From UBA1858 sp965227695 (GTDB lineage: Bacteria; Pseudomonadota; Gammaproteobacteria; UBA4575): a DNA stretch of 64,000 bases. Shown here one piece after another: positions 44,370-53,028 of this stretch. The position numbers and the translations under genes were made by a program. Where the stretch lies: positions 2,542,001-2,606,000 of the forward strand of contig OZ245760.1 in the NCBI GenBank assembly GCA_965227695.1, written 5' to 3'. Below the pieces are notes generated by a model, which saw only the letters and a list, made by a program, of their open reading frames with translations, did no database searches and was not told the origin of the DNA. Within the stretch, counting starts at the first letter, position 1. The number at the start of each line of letters is the position of its first letter.

Positions 44370-44813
44370 ATGAACTGGGTGGTCTATCTGTCTGGCGAAA
44401 TACACACCGATTGGCGCGAGCAAATTAAGCGTGGCGCCAAGTCTTCAAATTTACCTGTATCTTTTACCTCAGCCGTCACGGATCATGCGGCAAGCGATGC
44501 CGCGGGTGACATGCTTAAACCTGCCAGTGAGGGCTATTGGCGAGATCACAAGTCTTCCAAAGTCAACGCCATTCGCACAAAAACTTTGCTTGAGTCCTGT
44601 GACATAGCCATTGTGAGATTTGGCGACAAATACAAACAGTGGAACGCGGCTTTTGACGCCGGGTTCTGTGCGGCACTTGGCAAGCCTTATATTACCCTGC
44701 ACGACGAAGATATCATCCATCCGTTAAAAGAAGTGGATGCGGCGGCAATGGCCTGGGCACAGACACCTGATGAAGTCGTCGCCATCCTGAGCTATGTCAC
44801 AGGCCATGAATAA
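44370..44813 (+). CDS. YtoQ family protein
   Basis: About 147 residues from the ATG at 44370, preceded by AAGGAG. The YtoQ family pattern is clear: WVVYLSGEIHTDWREQI, FTSAVTDHAASD, NAIRTKTLLESCDIAIVRFG and AFDAGFCAALGKPYI, a nucleoside-2-deoxyribosyltransferase-like fold. The function is unproven. Confidence 0.88.
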   Translation: MNWVVYLSGEIHTDWREQIKRGAKSSNLPVSFTSAVTDHAASDAAGDMLKPASEGYWRDHKSSKVNAIRTKTLLESCDIAIVRFGDKYKQWNAAFDAGFCAALGKPYITLHDEDIIHPLKEVDAAAMAWAQTPDEVVAILSYVTGHE

Positions 44814-44840
44814 CCAGACGGATACAACTGGCTGTTAGTC

Positions 44841-45266
44841 ATGCAAGGTAATGTTGTTATCTGGGGCGCCGCAGGACTGATTATTGTTCTTTTCATCATT
44901 GCCTGTATCATAATATATCTCAGTGCCAGGCGCAGCTTTCCCGACGCGGGCTCCCTTCATGCCAGGCAGGCGTTTACTGCATCCAGCTACTGGAAAGTCG
45001 TCAATGGCACCATTGATAAGTCGACACTGGACTATCGAGACCATAAAAGATTATTTCGCAGCAGCATCCGTCAATATCGCCCCAGAATCGGCTATCGCTA
45101 TTTTGCCTATGACAGGGAATACATCCATTCTACCCCCCTGTTAGCCTGGACCGCTGACAAACATGAAGCAAAAAGCTACCTGGACCGATATAAACCCGGA
45201 AGCACAATCGTCGTGAGATTTCATCCCAAACAGCCCGACACATCGCTGGTTGAACTCAAGGTGTAA
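44841..45266 (+). CDS. DUF3592-like membrane protein
   Basis: A 141-residue protein with one N-terminal helix (residues 6-28) and a beta-rich domain, YWKVVNGTIDKSTLDY and YKPGSTIVVRFHPKQPDTSL, as in DUF3592. The function is unknown. It follows the YtoQ gene by 27 bp. Confidence 0.65.
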   Translation: MQGNVVIWGAAGLIIVLFIIACIIIYLSARRSFPDAGSLHARQAFTASSYWKVVNGTIDKSTLDYRDHKRLFRSSIRQYRPRIGYRYFAYDREYIHSTPLLAWTADKHEAKSYLDRYKPGSTIVVRFHPKQPDTSLVELKV

Positions 45267-45315
45267 ATTAATTTTTACAGATATACAGACACTCAGCCGG
45301 TGTCGTCAGCCATGA

Positions 45316-45978
45316 TCAATGCGATGAAAAAAATATATCGCCATAACCGGCAATCGCCTGCGCGCGCGAGTTATCAGTATCTGTCATAATGGCAATTGCA
45401 TGAATATACCTGATCTCGCGACCGAAATATTTTCGGAAATCCTCTCTCACATTCACTTTTTCCTGTCTCCATGTATACACATCGTTACTTGATCTCAATG
45501 GAATCATCCAGGCTTTATCCGTGTAGGCATTGGGCCATGCATTCGCCTGCTGTGGCTGGCTGGACCAGACGTAGTTCAACGCATTGGTACTCCAGGGCAG
45601 TATTCCATACCGGACAATCGCATAAACACGTGCCGCATAGTCATCACCCTGCTTGGTTGATTCTGCTAATGGCCTGAGTGGTTTCTCAATACGCCACGAC
45701 CAATTCAGATAAGGCGTATCATTCAGATCAATTTTAATCTTTTTATACAGCGCAGATGCAGCACTTCTGGCATTCGCACGCAAATAGTGATGATCACCAT
45801 CTTTGGCCAGGTGGTATTCAGTTTCACCCTGAAAAGCTTCTTGTTCCCAACCAGCCAGTTCATTTTGGGAGAACATGCCTACCTGAACGACCTGTTCGCA
45901 GATTGAGTATTTCGAGAATACAGTGGTTACTATTAATACGCTCAAAAAGGCCCTGGTCATCTGATATTCTGTATTCAT
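45316..45978 (-). CDS. DUF3047 exported protein
   Basis: About 220 residues from the ATG at 45978 with a signal peptide ending before EQVVQ. DUF3047 motifs are YLNWSWRIEKPL, DDYAARVYAIVRYG and IHAIAIMTDTDNSRAQAIAG. It is a periplasmic beta-sandwich-like protein of unknown role. Confidence 0.8.
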   Translation of the reverse strand: MNTEYQMTRAFLSVLIVTTVFSKYSICEQVVQVGMFSQNELAGWEQEAFQGETEYHLAKDGDHHYLRANARSAASALYKKIKIDLNDTPYLNWSWRIEKPLRPLAESTKQGDDYAARVYAIVRYGILPWSTNALNYVWSSQPQQANAWPNAYTDKAWMIPLRSSNDVYTWRQEKVNVREDFRKYFGREIRYIHAIAIMTDTDNSRAQAIAGYGDIFFSSH

Positions 45979-46068
45979 TTTAATGGCCCTATTAGACCGA
46001 ATATGGAAACAATCCATTGCATCAACACCGAATCAATCCAGGCTGCACACCCATCATGCAAATGACTC

Positions 46069-46674
46069 ATGGACCCGATTAAAATAAAGACCGGACTTGA
46101 CCAGATTGCCTGCCTAGACTCCAGCCTCAACAATGCCCTGTTACAGTATGGCTATCCACAACCCAGATCCCAGCCGGCAGGATTTGCAACGTTGGTGAAT
46201 ACTATTGTAAGTCAACAGTTATCTGCCAGGGCGGCAGCATCGATCATGGGTAAATTAACCAGCTCGCTGGAGGAAGTAACGCCGGAATGCGTGGCTAAAA
46301 AACGCATCGGTACGCTTAGAAAAGCCGGATTATCGCAACGCAAGGCGGCATACGTAAAAGAACTCGCCAGAGCAATTAACAGGGGCGAATTCCGGCCAGA
46401 AGAACTGTCATCAATGGAGGACGGCGAGGCAATTAAAACACTGACAAAACTGCATGGTTTCGGAGAATGGAGCGCTGAAATTTATCTCATGTTTTCATTA
46501 CAGCGTGAAGACATATTCCCGGCCAATGATCTTGCCCTGCAAATGGCATTGGCCAGGCTAAAACAACTCGACGAGCGCCCGACACCCAAAAGAGCTCGCG
46601 AATTGATCAGTCACTGGTCGCCATGGCGCAGCATGGGCAGTCTGTTTTTATGGCATTATTACCATTCACGGTAA
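46069..46674 (+). CDS. DNA-3-methyladenine glycosylase II (AlkA-like)
   Basis: A 201-residue base-excision repair glycosylase of the HhH-GPD family: TIVSQQLSARAAASIMGKL, hairpin LHGFGEWSAEIYLMF and the catalytic Asp in FPANDLALQMAL. It removes alkylated purines. It lacks the E. coli AlkA N-terminal domain and has no iron-sulfur cluster Cys. Confidence 0.9.
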   Translation: MDPIKIKTGLDQIACLDSSLNNALLQYGYPQPRSQPAGFATLVNTIVSQQLSARAAASIMGKLTSSLEEVTPECVAKKRIGTLRKAGLSQRKAAYVKELARAINRGEFRPEELSSMEDGEAIKTLTKLHGFGEWSAEIYLMFSLQREDIFPANDLALQMALARLKQLDERPTPKRARELISHWSPWRSMGSLFLWHYYHSR

Positions 46675-46703
46675 TAGCGCAAAATATTTCAGCTCACGCC
46701 GGG

Positions 46704-47642
46704 TTAATTGGCAAAATCATTGGATACCTCAATCACGCCATTACCCTTGAATGTATTATCGCTGACCTCTTCTGGTGTACTGGTCAGATTCCTCACAAAC
46801 ACTACATTCGCTGATGATGTATTGTTGGTAAATTTATTATTTTTTACGATAATGGTCTCGCCCGGGTTTTTGCCCCCTTCACAGGCAATGCATATGGCGG
46901 TGGTGATATTCTGGCTTAATGGCCCTTTCTGTATTGTGTTGTTTTCAATAAGCACAGATCCACCATTGGAAATATCAATCGAGTAACTGGCATTCCCACT
47001 CATACCATCAGCAATCTCATTTCCAGTCACTTCTGTATAAACAGCCCTGGATTTAATATGATGGCCGGTCTGATGATTGATAAATAATGAATCAGTGACT
47101 TTAAGAAGTCTGGCTTGATTGACATACAATCCATGCCCCCAGCGTGGTGGCGCTTTACCATTATTTTCAAATACCGAATGACTGACTACAATTTCTGATT
47201 CGGGATCATTTCCCGTCATAATGCCCATTTCATTGTTATAGAAATAACAATCATTCACAAACAGCCGCTGACCGTTAAAGCGTATGCCAGCCCCATTTAA
47301 ATCAGGCACTTTGGCATTGACAAACTCAAGCCCGTCAATGCGTATATTATCCCCGACGATCACAAAAATCCCTTTTCCTTCACATGTCACATCCTGAAAC
47401 CGCACCTTGCCCTGGTGATTCGGCCAGCCTTTGGGACGGATTGTGATGTCGTCTACATATAGTGCTGCACAGTCACGATAAGTGCCCGGGACGATTTCCA
47501 GCACATCACCGGCTTCTATCACTTCCTGTACTTCATGCATGGAAGCATATGCCTGGCCTGGCCCCATATAAAGAGTGCGCGCATATGATTGTGGCAGGGC
47601 AAGTAATATAATCAGAATCAGTAACGTTTGTTTAATCATCAT
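46704..47642 (-). CDS. Exported right-handed parallel beta-helix protein
   Basis: A 312-residue protein with a signal peptide ending SYA-RTL. It opens with the phrase PGQAYASMHEVQEVIEAGDVL typical of pectate-lyase-like repeat proteins. Asn/Gly-rich rungs follow, such as VFENNGKAPPRWGHGLYVNQ and NNTIQKGP. It may be a surface polysaccharide lyase-like or binding protein. No catalytic residues can be assigned. Confidence 0.75.
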   Translation of the reverse strand: MMIKQTLLILIILLALPQSYARTLYMGPGQAYASMHEVQEVIEAGDVLEIVPGTYRDCAALYVDDITIRPKGWPNHQGKVRFQDVTCEGKGIFVIVGDNIRIDGLEFVNAKVPDLNGAGIRFNGQRLFVNDCYFYNNEMGIMTGNDPESEIVVSHSVFENNGKAPPRWGHGLYVNQARLLKVTDSLFINHQTGHHIKSRAVYTEVTGNEIADGMSGNASYSIDISNGGSVLIENNTIQKGPLSQNITTAICIACEGGKNPGETIIVKNNKFTNNTSSANVVFVRNLTSTPEEVSDNTFKGNGVIEVSNDFAN

Positions 47643-47771
47643 AAGTTGAGTGCCGGGTCATATTCATGTTCAGTCGTTCATCTTTTGTGTCAGGGTGTTA
47701 GTATGCATGACGACGCCGGCAAGGAAAAACAACCACCTCACAAAATATCATTTGTCTAACCCGGAAAGTAC

Positions 47772-48626
47772 ATGAAAATAGCTGATTTACTGGAAACTTT
47801 AGTCCCGCGACAGGTTATCGATGCACAAAAAAGACGCCTTGGCTGCTCCGGCGACGGCGGCTACGTGATAATGCATCACGAAAACCTTGCAGATACAGTA
47901 TTGTATTCTTACGGTATTGAAGACAACGATAGCTTCGATCAACATTTTCACAAAATCTATGGCAGTGAGGTCCAGCAATATGACTATACCATTGCGCCAC
48001 CTCCCAAACGGCCCGGTTTTAATTTCACCCGCGAAGGCATCAGCCATGTCAAAACACAGCAATGCGATACTTTTCAGAATCACATCGCAAGAAACGGTCA
48101 CGAAGATAAACGTTTGTTCTTGAAAATGGACGTTGAAGGTGCTGAATGGCCAACGTTTTTACATATGCCTGATGAAACGCTGCAACAATGCAATCAGATT
48201 GCAGTCGAAGTGCATGACTTGTCAGGACTTGGAATAAACACGATGTATCCGTCTGTCTCACTCGCAGAAAAAGTGGCAGTGATGAAGAAATTGACCCGGT
48301 ATTTTCATTGCTGGAATGTTCATGCCAATAACTATGCGAGTATTTATATCGTCGATGGATATAAAGTTCCGGATGTCATGGAGATGACTTTTGTCAATAA
48401 AGCACTCCACCCGGGTGGTGATCCCGCCACAGAAATTTTCCCCTCAAAATATGACCAGGCCTGCCATGCACGTATGCAGGATCATCGGCTGGACTTCTGG
48501 CCATTTTATCCTGGCAATGAAATTATTGCGCCGCAGAAGCCTTTTATTGAAAGAAAAATTGCCCGGTTAAGAAGAAGCATCAGCACCCGGAAATGGAAAT
48601 ACAGCAGGCACAAATACAAGTCATAA
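47772..48626 (+). CDS. FkbM-like methyltransferase-domain protein
   Basis: A 284-residue protein with the signature FLKMDVEGAEWPTF of FkbM-type methyltransferases and QIAVEVHDLSG after it. The glycine-rich SAM loop is replaced by SYGIEDNDSFD near residue 50, as in Methyltransf_21/24-like sugar enzymes. It is flanked by a beta-helix gene and a glycosyltransferase gene, suggesting a role in surface glycans. Confidence 0.7.
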   Translation: MKIADLLETLVPRQVIDAQKRRLGCSGDGGYVIMHHENLADTVLYSYGIEDNDSFDQHFHKIYGSEVQQYDYTIAPPPKRPGFNFTREGISHVKTQQCDTFQNHIARNGHEDKRLFLKMDVEGAEWPTFLHMPDETLQQCNQIAVEVHDLSGLGINTMYPSVSLAEKVAVMKKLTRYFHCWNVHANNYASIYIVDGYKVPDVMEMTFVNKALHPGGDPATEIFPSKYDQACHARMQDHRLDFWPFYPGNEIIAPQKPFIERKIARLRRSISTRKWKYSRHKYKS

Positions 48627-48636
48627 GAGATGGCCG

Positions 48637-49746
48637 TTACTGCAAAATTTCTTCATAATAGTCTATATATTTCTTTGCGTTAATATCCCAGTCAAACGCA
48701 CGCGCGTAGCGTTTTCGCGTCGCAATGGAAGATGATAGTGAAGCTTTATTCTCCTCAAGCCCGCTTTGCAATATGTCTGCCATGTAATCAGCATCAAACG
48801 ACCGCCAGTAATACACATGGTCCCCTCCAACTTCCGGGAGACTGGTCTTATCCGAGCAAAATACAGGCTTACCAAAATGCAATGCTTCGATGACAGGCAA
48901 ACCAAAACCTTCCTGAAGAGATGGAAATACAAAAGCACAACAGGCCTGCATATATGAAAACTTCTCAGATTCTGATACCGGCCCCAAAAAAACGATTTGA
49001 TTGTAAACCCCTTTTTGCCTGGCCAGGGTAATCAGCTGTTTTTTATATTTTTCCTTAATACCACCGGCAACGAGCAGTTTTAGCTGACAGATATTTTTCC
49101 TGTGTTTTATCTCCCGCATCATCCCTACGAGACTATGAATATTTTTTCTCGGTAACCCACCCAGTGTAAACAAAAATTCTCCGTACTGTTTCTGATGTCT
49201 GCTAACTACCGCCTCACTATTGATTGGCGGTACCTTAACGCCATTAACGATCACGCGTGTTTCGTGATCCTGCATGGATATATGCTTACAGTACTCTCCC
49301 AGCGCGAACCGCGATATGAATGCCAGATTACCTGCCTGCCGGAGACGTCCCAGTAAACGACGTCGAGATCGACGTCTTTCCAGCGCATGAAAATCATGCA
49401 CTGTTAGCAGCGTTTTATTTCTGCCTGCATTTCCAGGTCCCCACGGCGAGTAGAAGTGTAAATAATGATACAGGTTATATTGTGGCAGCTTACAAAAATA
49501 GCGGGTATCGCCGCTGATGTGGTACAGACATTGATTTAAGCCTGAATATGCCGGCGTGATCGCCTCGCCACCTACTCTTTGATCAAATAACTCTCGCAAT
49601 GGTTTTGGCACGATATAGACAAACCTGAAGCCGGACATGGACTGTCGCTCAAGCGCACCGGCAAAATTCATTGCAACTTCACCCAAACCACAAAATGGTG
49701 TGGATATTTTACCAAAATCAATGATGATCGTTTTCGTCTCAGACAA
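48637..49746 (-). CDS. Family 4 glycosyltransferase
   Basis: A 369-residue GT-B fold glycosyltransferase, group 1. The C-terminal nucleotide-sugar site shows LGGLPRKNIHSLVGMM, VFLGPVSESEKFSYM, FVFPSLQEGFGLPVIEALHF and the final FDWDINAKKYIDYY. The donor and acceptor cannot be inferred. It ends 11 bases from the convergent methyltransferase gene. Confidence 0.88.
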   Translation of the reverse strand: MSETKTIIIDFGKISTPFCGLGEVAMNFAGALERQSMSGFRFVYIVPKPLRELFDQRVGGEAITPAYSGLNQCLYHISGDTRYFCKLPQYNLYHYLHFYSPWGPGNAGRNKTLLTVHDFHALERRRSRRRLLGRLRQAGNLAFISRFALGEYCKHISMQDHETRVIVNGVKVPPINSEAVVSRHQKQYGEFLFTLGGLPRKNIHSLVGMMREIKHRKNICQLKLLVAGGIKEKYKKQLITLARQKGVYNQIVFLGPVSESEKFSYMQACCAFVFPSLQEGFGLPVIEALHFGKPVFCSDKTSLPEVGGDHVYYWRSFDADYMADILQSGLEENKASLSSSIATRKRYARAFDWDINAKKYIDYYEEILQ

Positions 49747-50148
49747 TTTATCTATAAACAGTGAACAGTTAAAACCATACCAGCCGCATTTAGTTATTTA
49801 TCACTCCATGGATATACCCTGATGACCCAAGCCTGACTCATATGACTGCATGGTTTTGCGCGTCCACAGCACTATGTCATGCAGTGACCCCGAAGTTTTC
49901 AACGCCCTGAATCTTTGTGCGCTATGCGGTCGCAGACATACAAAGCATGTTACAAACCCATTATCGCGACTGACCGACCAGCATCAGCATCAATCGCGGC
50001 TATTAATGTTATGATTCCGGTCACAGGCTTTCAAGCGAAATAACTACTCCCGCAAGTGATCACTCACTGGATAAACAGCAAATTCCTTACAGCACGGCAC
50101 TGGCCAGGAAAAATTATTTCCAGTAACACTACCTGAAACGATTACACT
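49747..50148. other. Intergenic region, no gene seen
   Basis: This 402-bp gap lies between the divergent glycosyltransferase and flavoprotein genes. It contains short imperfect palindromes but no convincing coding frame, RNA or terminator. Confidence 0.5.
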
Positions 50149-51369
50149 ATGCATCTTTCACAACATCAGCCACTTCCTGAAAGTGTCGATGTACTCATTG
50201 TTGGCGCCGGTGCAGCGGGGCTCATGTGCGCTGCCATTGCCGGTCAACGTGGCCGAAGTGTACTGGTTATTGATCATGCCAATAAGGTGGGTAAAAAAAT
50301 ACTTATGTCCGGGGGTGGACGCTGTAATTTCACCAACGTCAATACACATGCCGATAATTTTATCTCCGGAAACCCCGATTTCTGCAAATCTGCGTTAGCG
50401 CGTTATACGCCATATGATTTCATTTCGCTAGTGGAAAAACACAATATTCCCTATCATGAAAAAAAATTGGGCCAGCTGTTTTGCGACAATAAATCAAAAG
50501 ATATTCTCAACATGCTACTGTCTGAATGTCGCCAGGCTGACGTGAAAATCCAAACCAGATGCCATGTCAGTACCATTCATTATTGTGACGCGATCTACCA
50601 TCTCAACACCACCCTCGGCGATATTAGATGTCGCTCATTGGTGATTGCAACAGGAGGTCTTTCCATTCCCAGTATGGGGGCAAGTGGTTTCGGATATCAG
50701 GTCGCGCGACAATTCAACATTGATGTGTTGCCCACCCAGGCAGCATTAGTCCCTTTCAAAGCGCAGCATAACGTGCTGGATAAAATCCGCAGATTAAGTG
50801 GCAATTCAGTCGAGATATCTGCCAGCTGTAAAAACGCCAAATTTCAGGAAAACTTATTATTTACACACCGTGGAATCAGCGGACCGGCAATTTTACAAAT
50901 ATCCTCATATTGGCAGGATAATCAGGCAGTCATTATTGATTTTTTGCCAAATACCGATTTGTTCGCAGTGTTAAAAAATGAAAAATATAATCAATCAAAA
51001 ACGCGGATTAAAAGCATTCTTGCCAGATATCTCAGCAAAAATATTGGCCTGACATTACTGGATTTATGGTTCCCTGGCACAAATATTTGTGATAAAGCCA
51101 TTAATCAGTGCCCTGACTCTGATCTTGCAGACATTTCCCGGCATTTTCATAGCTGGCAGTTTATCCCCGCAGGAACAGAAGGCTACCGCACCGCTGAAGT
51201 CACTCTGGGAGGCATCAATTGCAATGAGATATCTTCTAAAACCATGCAATCCAGCAAGCAGCCAGGTTTATACTTTATCGGTGAAGTACTGGATGTAACA
51301 GGCCACCTTGGTGGCTACAATTTTCAGTGGGCCTGGTCATCGGCTGTCGCGGCGGGGAAAGCTGTTTAG
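50149..51369 (+). CDS. YhiN/HI0933-family flavoprotein
   Basis: A 406-residue NAD(P)/FAD oxidoreductase-like protein: GAGAAGLMCAAIA at the FAD site, GKKILMSGGGRCNFTN, VIATGGLSIPSMGASGFGY and the C-terminal GEVLDVTGHLGGYNFQ with WAWSSAVAAG. Its substrate is unknown. Confidence 0.9.
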   Translation: MHLSQHQPLPESVDVLIVGAGAAGLMCAAIAGQRGRSVLVIDHANKVGKKILMSGGGRCNFTNVNTHADNFISGNPDFCKSALARYTPYDFISLVEKHNIPYHEKKLGQLFCDNKSKDILNMLLSECRQADVKIQTRCHVSTIHYCDAIYHLNTTLGDIRCRSLVIATGGLSIPSMGASGFGYQVARQFNIDVLPTQAALVPFKAQHNVLDKIRRLSGNSVEISASCKNAKFQENLLFTHRGISGPAILQISSYWQDNQAVIIDFLPNTDLFAVLKNEKYNQSKTRIKSILARYLSKNIGLTLLDLWFPGTNICDKAINQCPDSDLADISRHFHSWQFIPAGTEGYRTAEVTLGGINCNEISSKTMQSSKQPGLYFIGEVLDVTGHLGGYNFQWAWSSAVAAGKAV

Positions 51370-51546
51370 GCAAATCCCGCAACAGGTCATATTGACATGA
51401 ATCGCCACTGGCTGAATACCGCGACGATGCTTGTTTTATCATTGACATCACACGCTCAATACAAAAGAGTGGCCTGACATGTTATTTAAAATACACCCCT
51501 TTGACTGCAAGCATAATAAATACTTCAAGCGTTAACGGAGCGAATG

Positions 51547-53028
51547 CTAGCCAAGGCTTACAGGCTTCACAGGTGCGGGCAGGTCACTCTGGCCCATTAG
51601 ATACTGATCAACACCCCGGGCAGCAGAACGGCCTTCTGCGATGGCCCAGACGATCAGGCTTTGACCACGCTGCATATCACCGGCGACAAATACACCGTCG
51701 ATGTTTGTCATCCAGTTTTTATCGGCAACCACATTTCCTCTTGCATCCAGTGCTACCCCCAGCTGTTCAAGCATGCCCGGTTTTTCCGGGCCAACAAATC
51801 CCATGGCTAAAAATACCAGGTCTGCCGGGATAGACTCGTGACTGTGTGGTACTTCCTCGAGCTGCAATCGCCCTCCGTCGACAGTCGCTCGCCCGTCAAC
51901 ATTGACCATCTGCATGCGCACCAGTTCCAGACTTTTCACGTGGCCATGTTCGTCCCCGACAAAGCGCTTGGTTGACACGGAATACAGTCGTTCCACACCC
52001 TCTTCATGCGCCGACGCTGTACGAAAAATTCTCGGCCATTCAGGCCAGGGATTGTCCTCAGCCCGGTGGGTGGGCGGTTTGGGCATAATTTCCAATTGAT
52101 GAACAGATTTCGCACCTTGACGATTCGCCGTGCCAAGACAATCCGCACCGGTATCTCCACCGCCTATGATAACGACGTGCTTATCTTTGGCATCTATGAA
52201 GTCAGCCGGCTTCGTATCTCCCTCACATTGTTTATTCTGCATGGGCAGATATTCCATTGCCTGATAGATACCTTTGAGTTCTCGCCCTTCTATTGGTAAA
52301 TCCCGTCTCTGACAGGCTCCCCCGGTTAAAACGACAGCGTCAAACTCTTGCTGAAGATCATGTGACTGCAAATCGACCCCAACGTGAACACCGGTTTTAA
52401 AGATGACGCCTTCGGCCTGCATCTGTTGCAGCCGCCGGTCCAGCACTTTTTTCTCCATTTTAAATTCCGGAATGCCATAGCGCATCAAGCCACCAATCCG
52501 ATCATCACGCTCGAAGACAGTGACATCATGACCGGCGCGCGCTAGCTGCTGTGCCGCAGCCAGGCCAGCAGGGCCGGAACCCACAACTGCGACTTTTTTC
52601 CCGGTCTTGACTGACGCGATCTGGGGTTTAATCCATCCTTCCTGCCAGGCCCTGTCAATAATTGATAATTCAACCGCTTTTATATTGACCGGATCATCAT
52701 TGATGCCGAGCACACACGACCCTTCACAGGGTGCCGGGCATAATGTCCCGGTGAACTCGGGAAAATTGTTGGTCGCATGAAGCCGTTCAATCGCATCCTG
52801 CCATTGCTCCCGATACACCAGATCATTCCAGTCAGGGATCAGGTTACCCAGCGGACATCCCTGATGACAGAATGGTATTCCGCAATCCATGCAGCGGGCA
52901 GCCTGTTGTTTTAATGGCTCGGCGTCCCACGAAGTCATTACCTGATTCCAGTCATGTATTCTTTCTTCTACCGGCCGGTAGGGCTGTTTACTGCGCGGTA
53001 TTTCCAGAAATCCTGTCACCTTACCCAT
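51547..53028 (-). CDS. gltD: Glutamate synthase small subunit
   Basis: About 493 residues from the ATG at 53028, which overlaps the gltB stop, so the two are translationally coupled. The N-terminal iron-sulfur Cys clusters CMDCGIPFCHQGCPLGN and LCPAPCEGSCVLG are intact. FAD site VVGSGPAGLAAA and NADPH site VIIGGGDTGADC follow. It supplies electrons from NADPH to GltB for 2-oxoglutarate plus glutamine to two glutamates. Confidence 0.95.
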   Translation of the reverse strand: MGKVTGFLEIPRSKQPYRPVEERIHDWNQVMTSWDAEPLKQQAARCMDCGIPFCHQGCPLGNLIPDWNDLVYREQWQDAIERLHATNNFPEFTGTLCPAPCEGSCVLGINDDPVNIKAVELSIIDRAWQEGWIKPQIASVKTGKKVAVVGSGPAGLAAAQQLARAGHDVTVFERDDRIGGLMRYGIPEFKMEKKVLDRRLQQMQAEGVIFKTGVHVGVDLQSHDLQQEFDAVVLTGGACQRRDLPIEGRELKGIYQAMEYLPMQNKQCEGDTKPADFIDAKDKHVVIIGGGDTGADCLGTANRQGAKSVHQLEIMPKPPTHRAEDNPWPEWPRIFRTASAHEEGVERLYSVSTKRFVGDEHGHVKSLELVRMQMVNVDGRATVDGGRLQLEEVPHSHESIPADLVFLAMGFVGPEKPGMLEQLGVALDARGNVVADKNWMTNIDGVFVAGDMQRGQSLIVWAIAEGRSAARGVDQYLMGQSDLPAPVKPVSLG

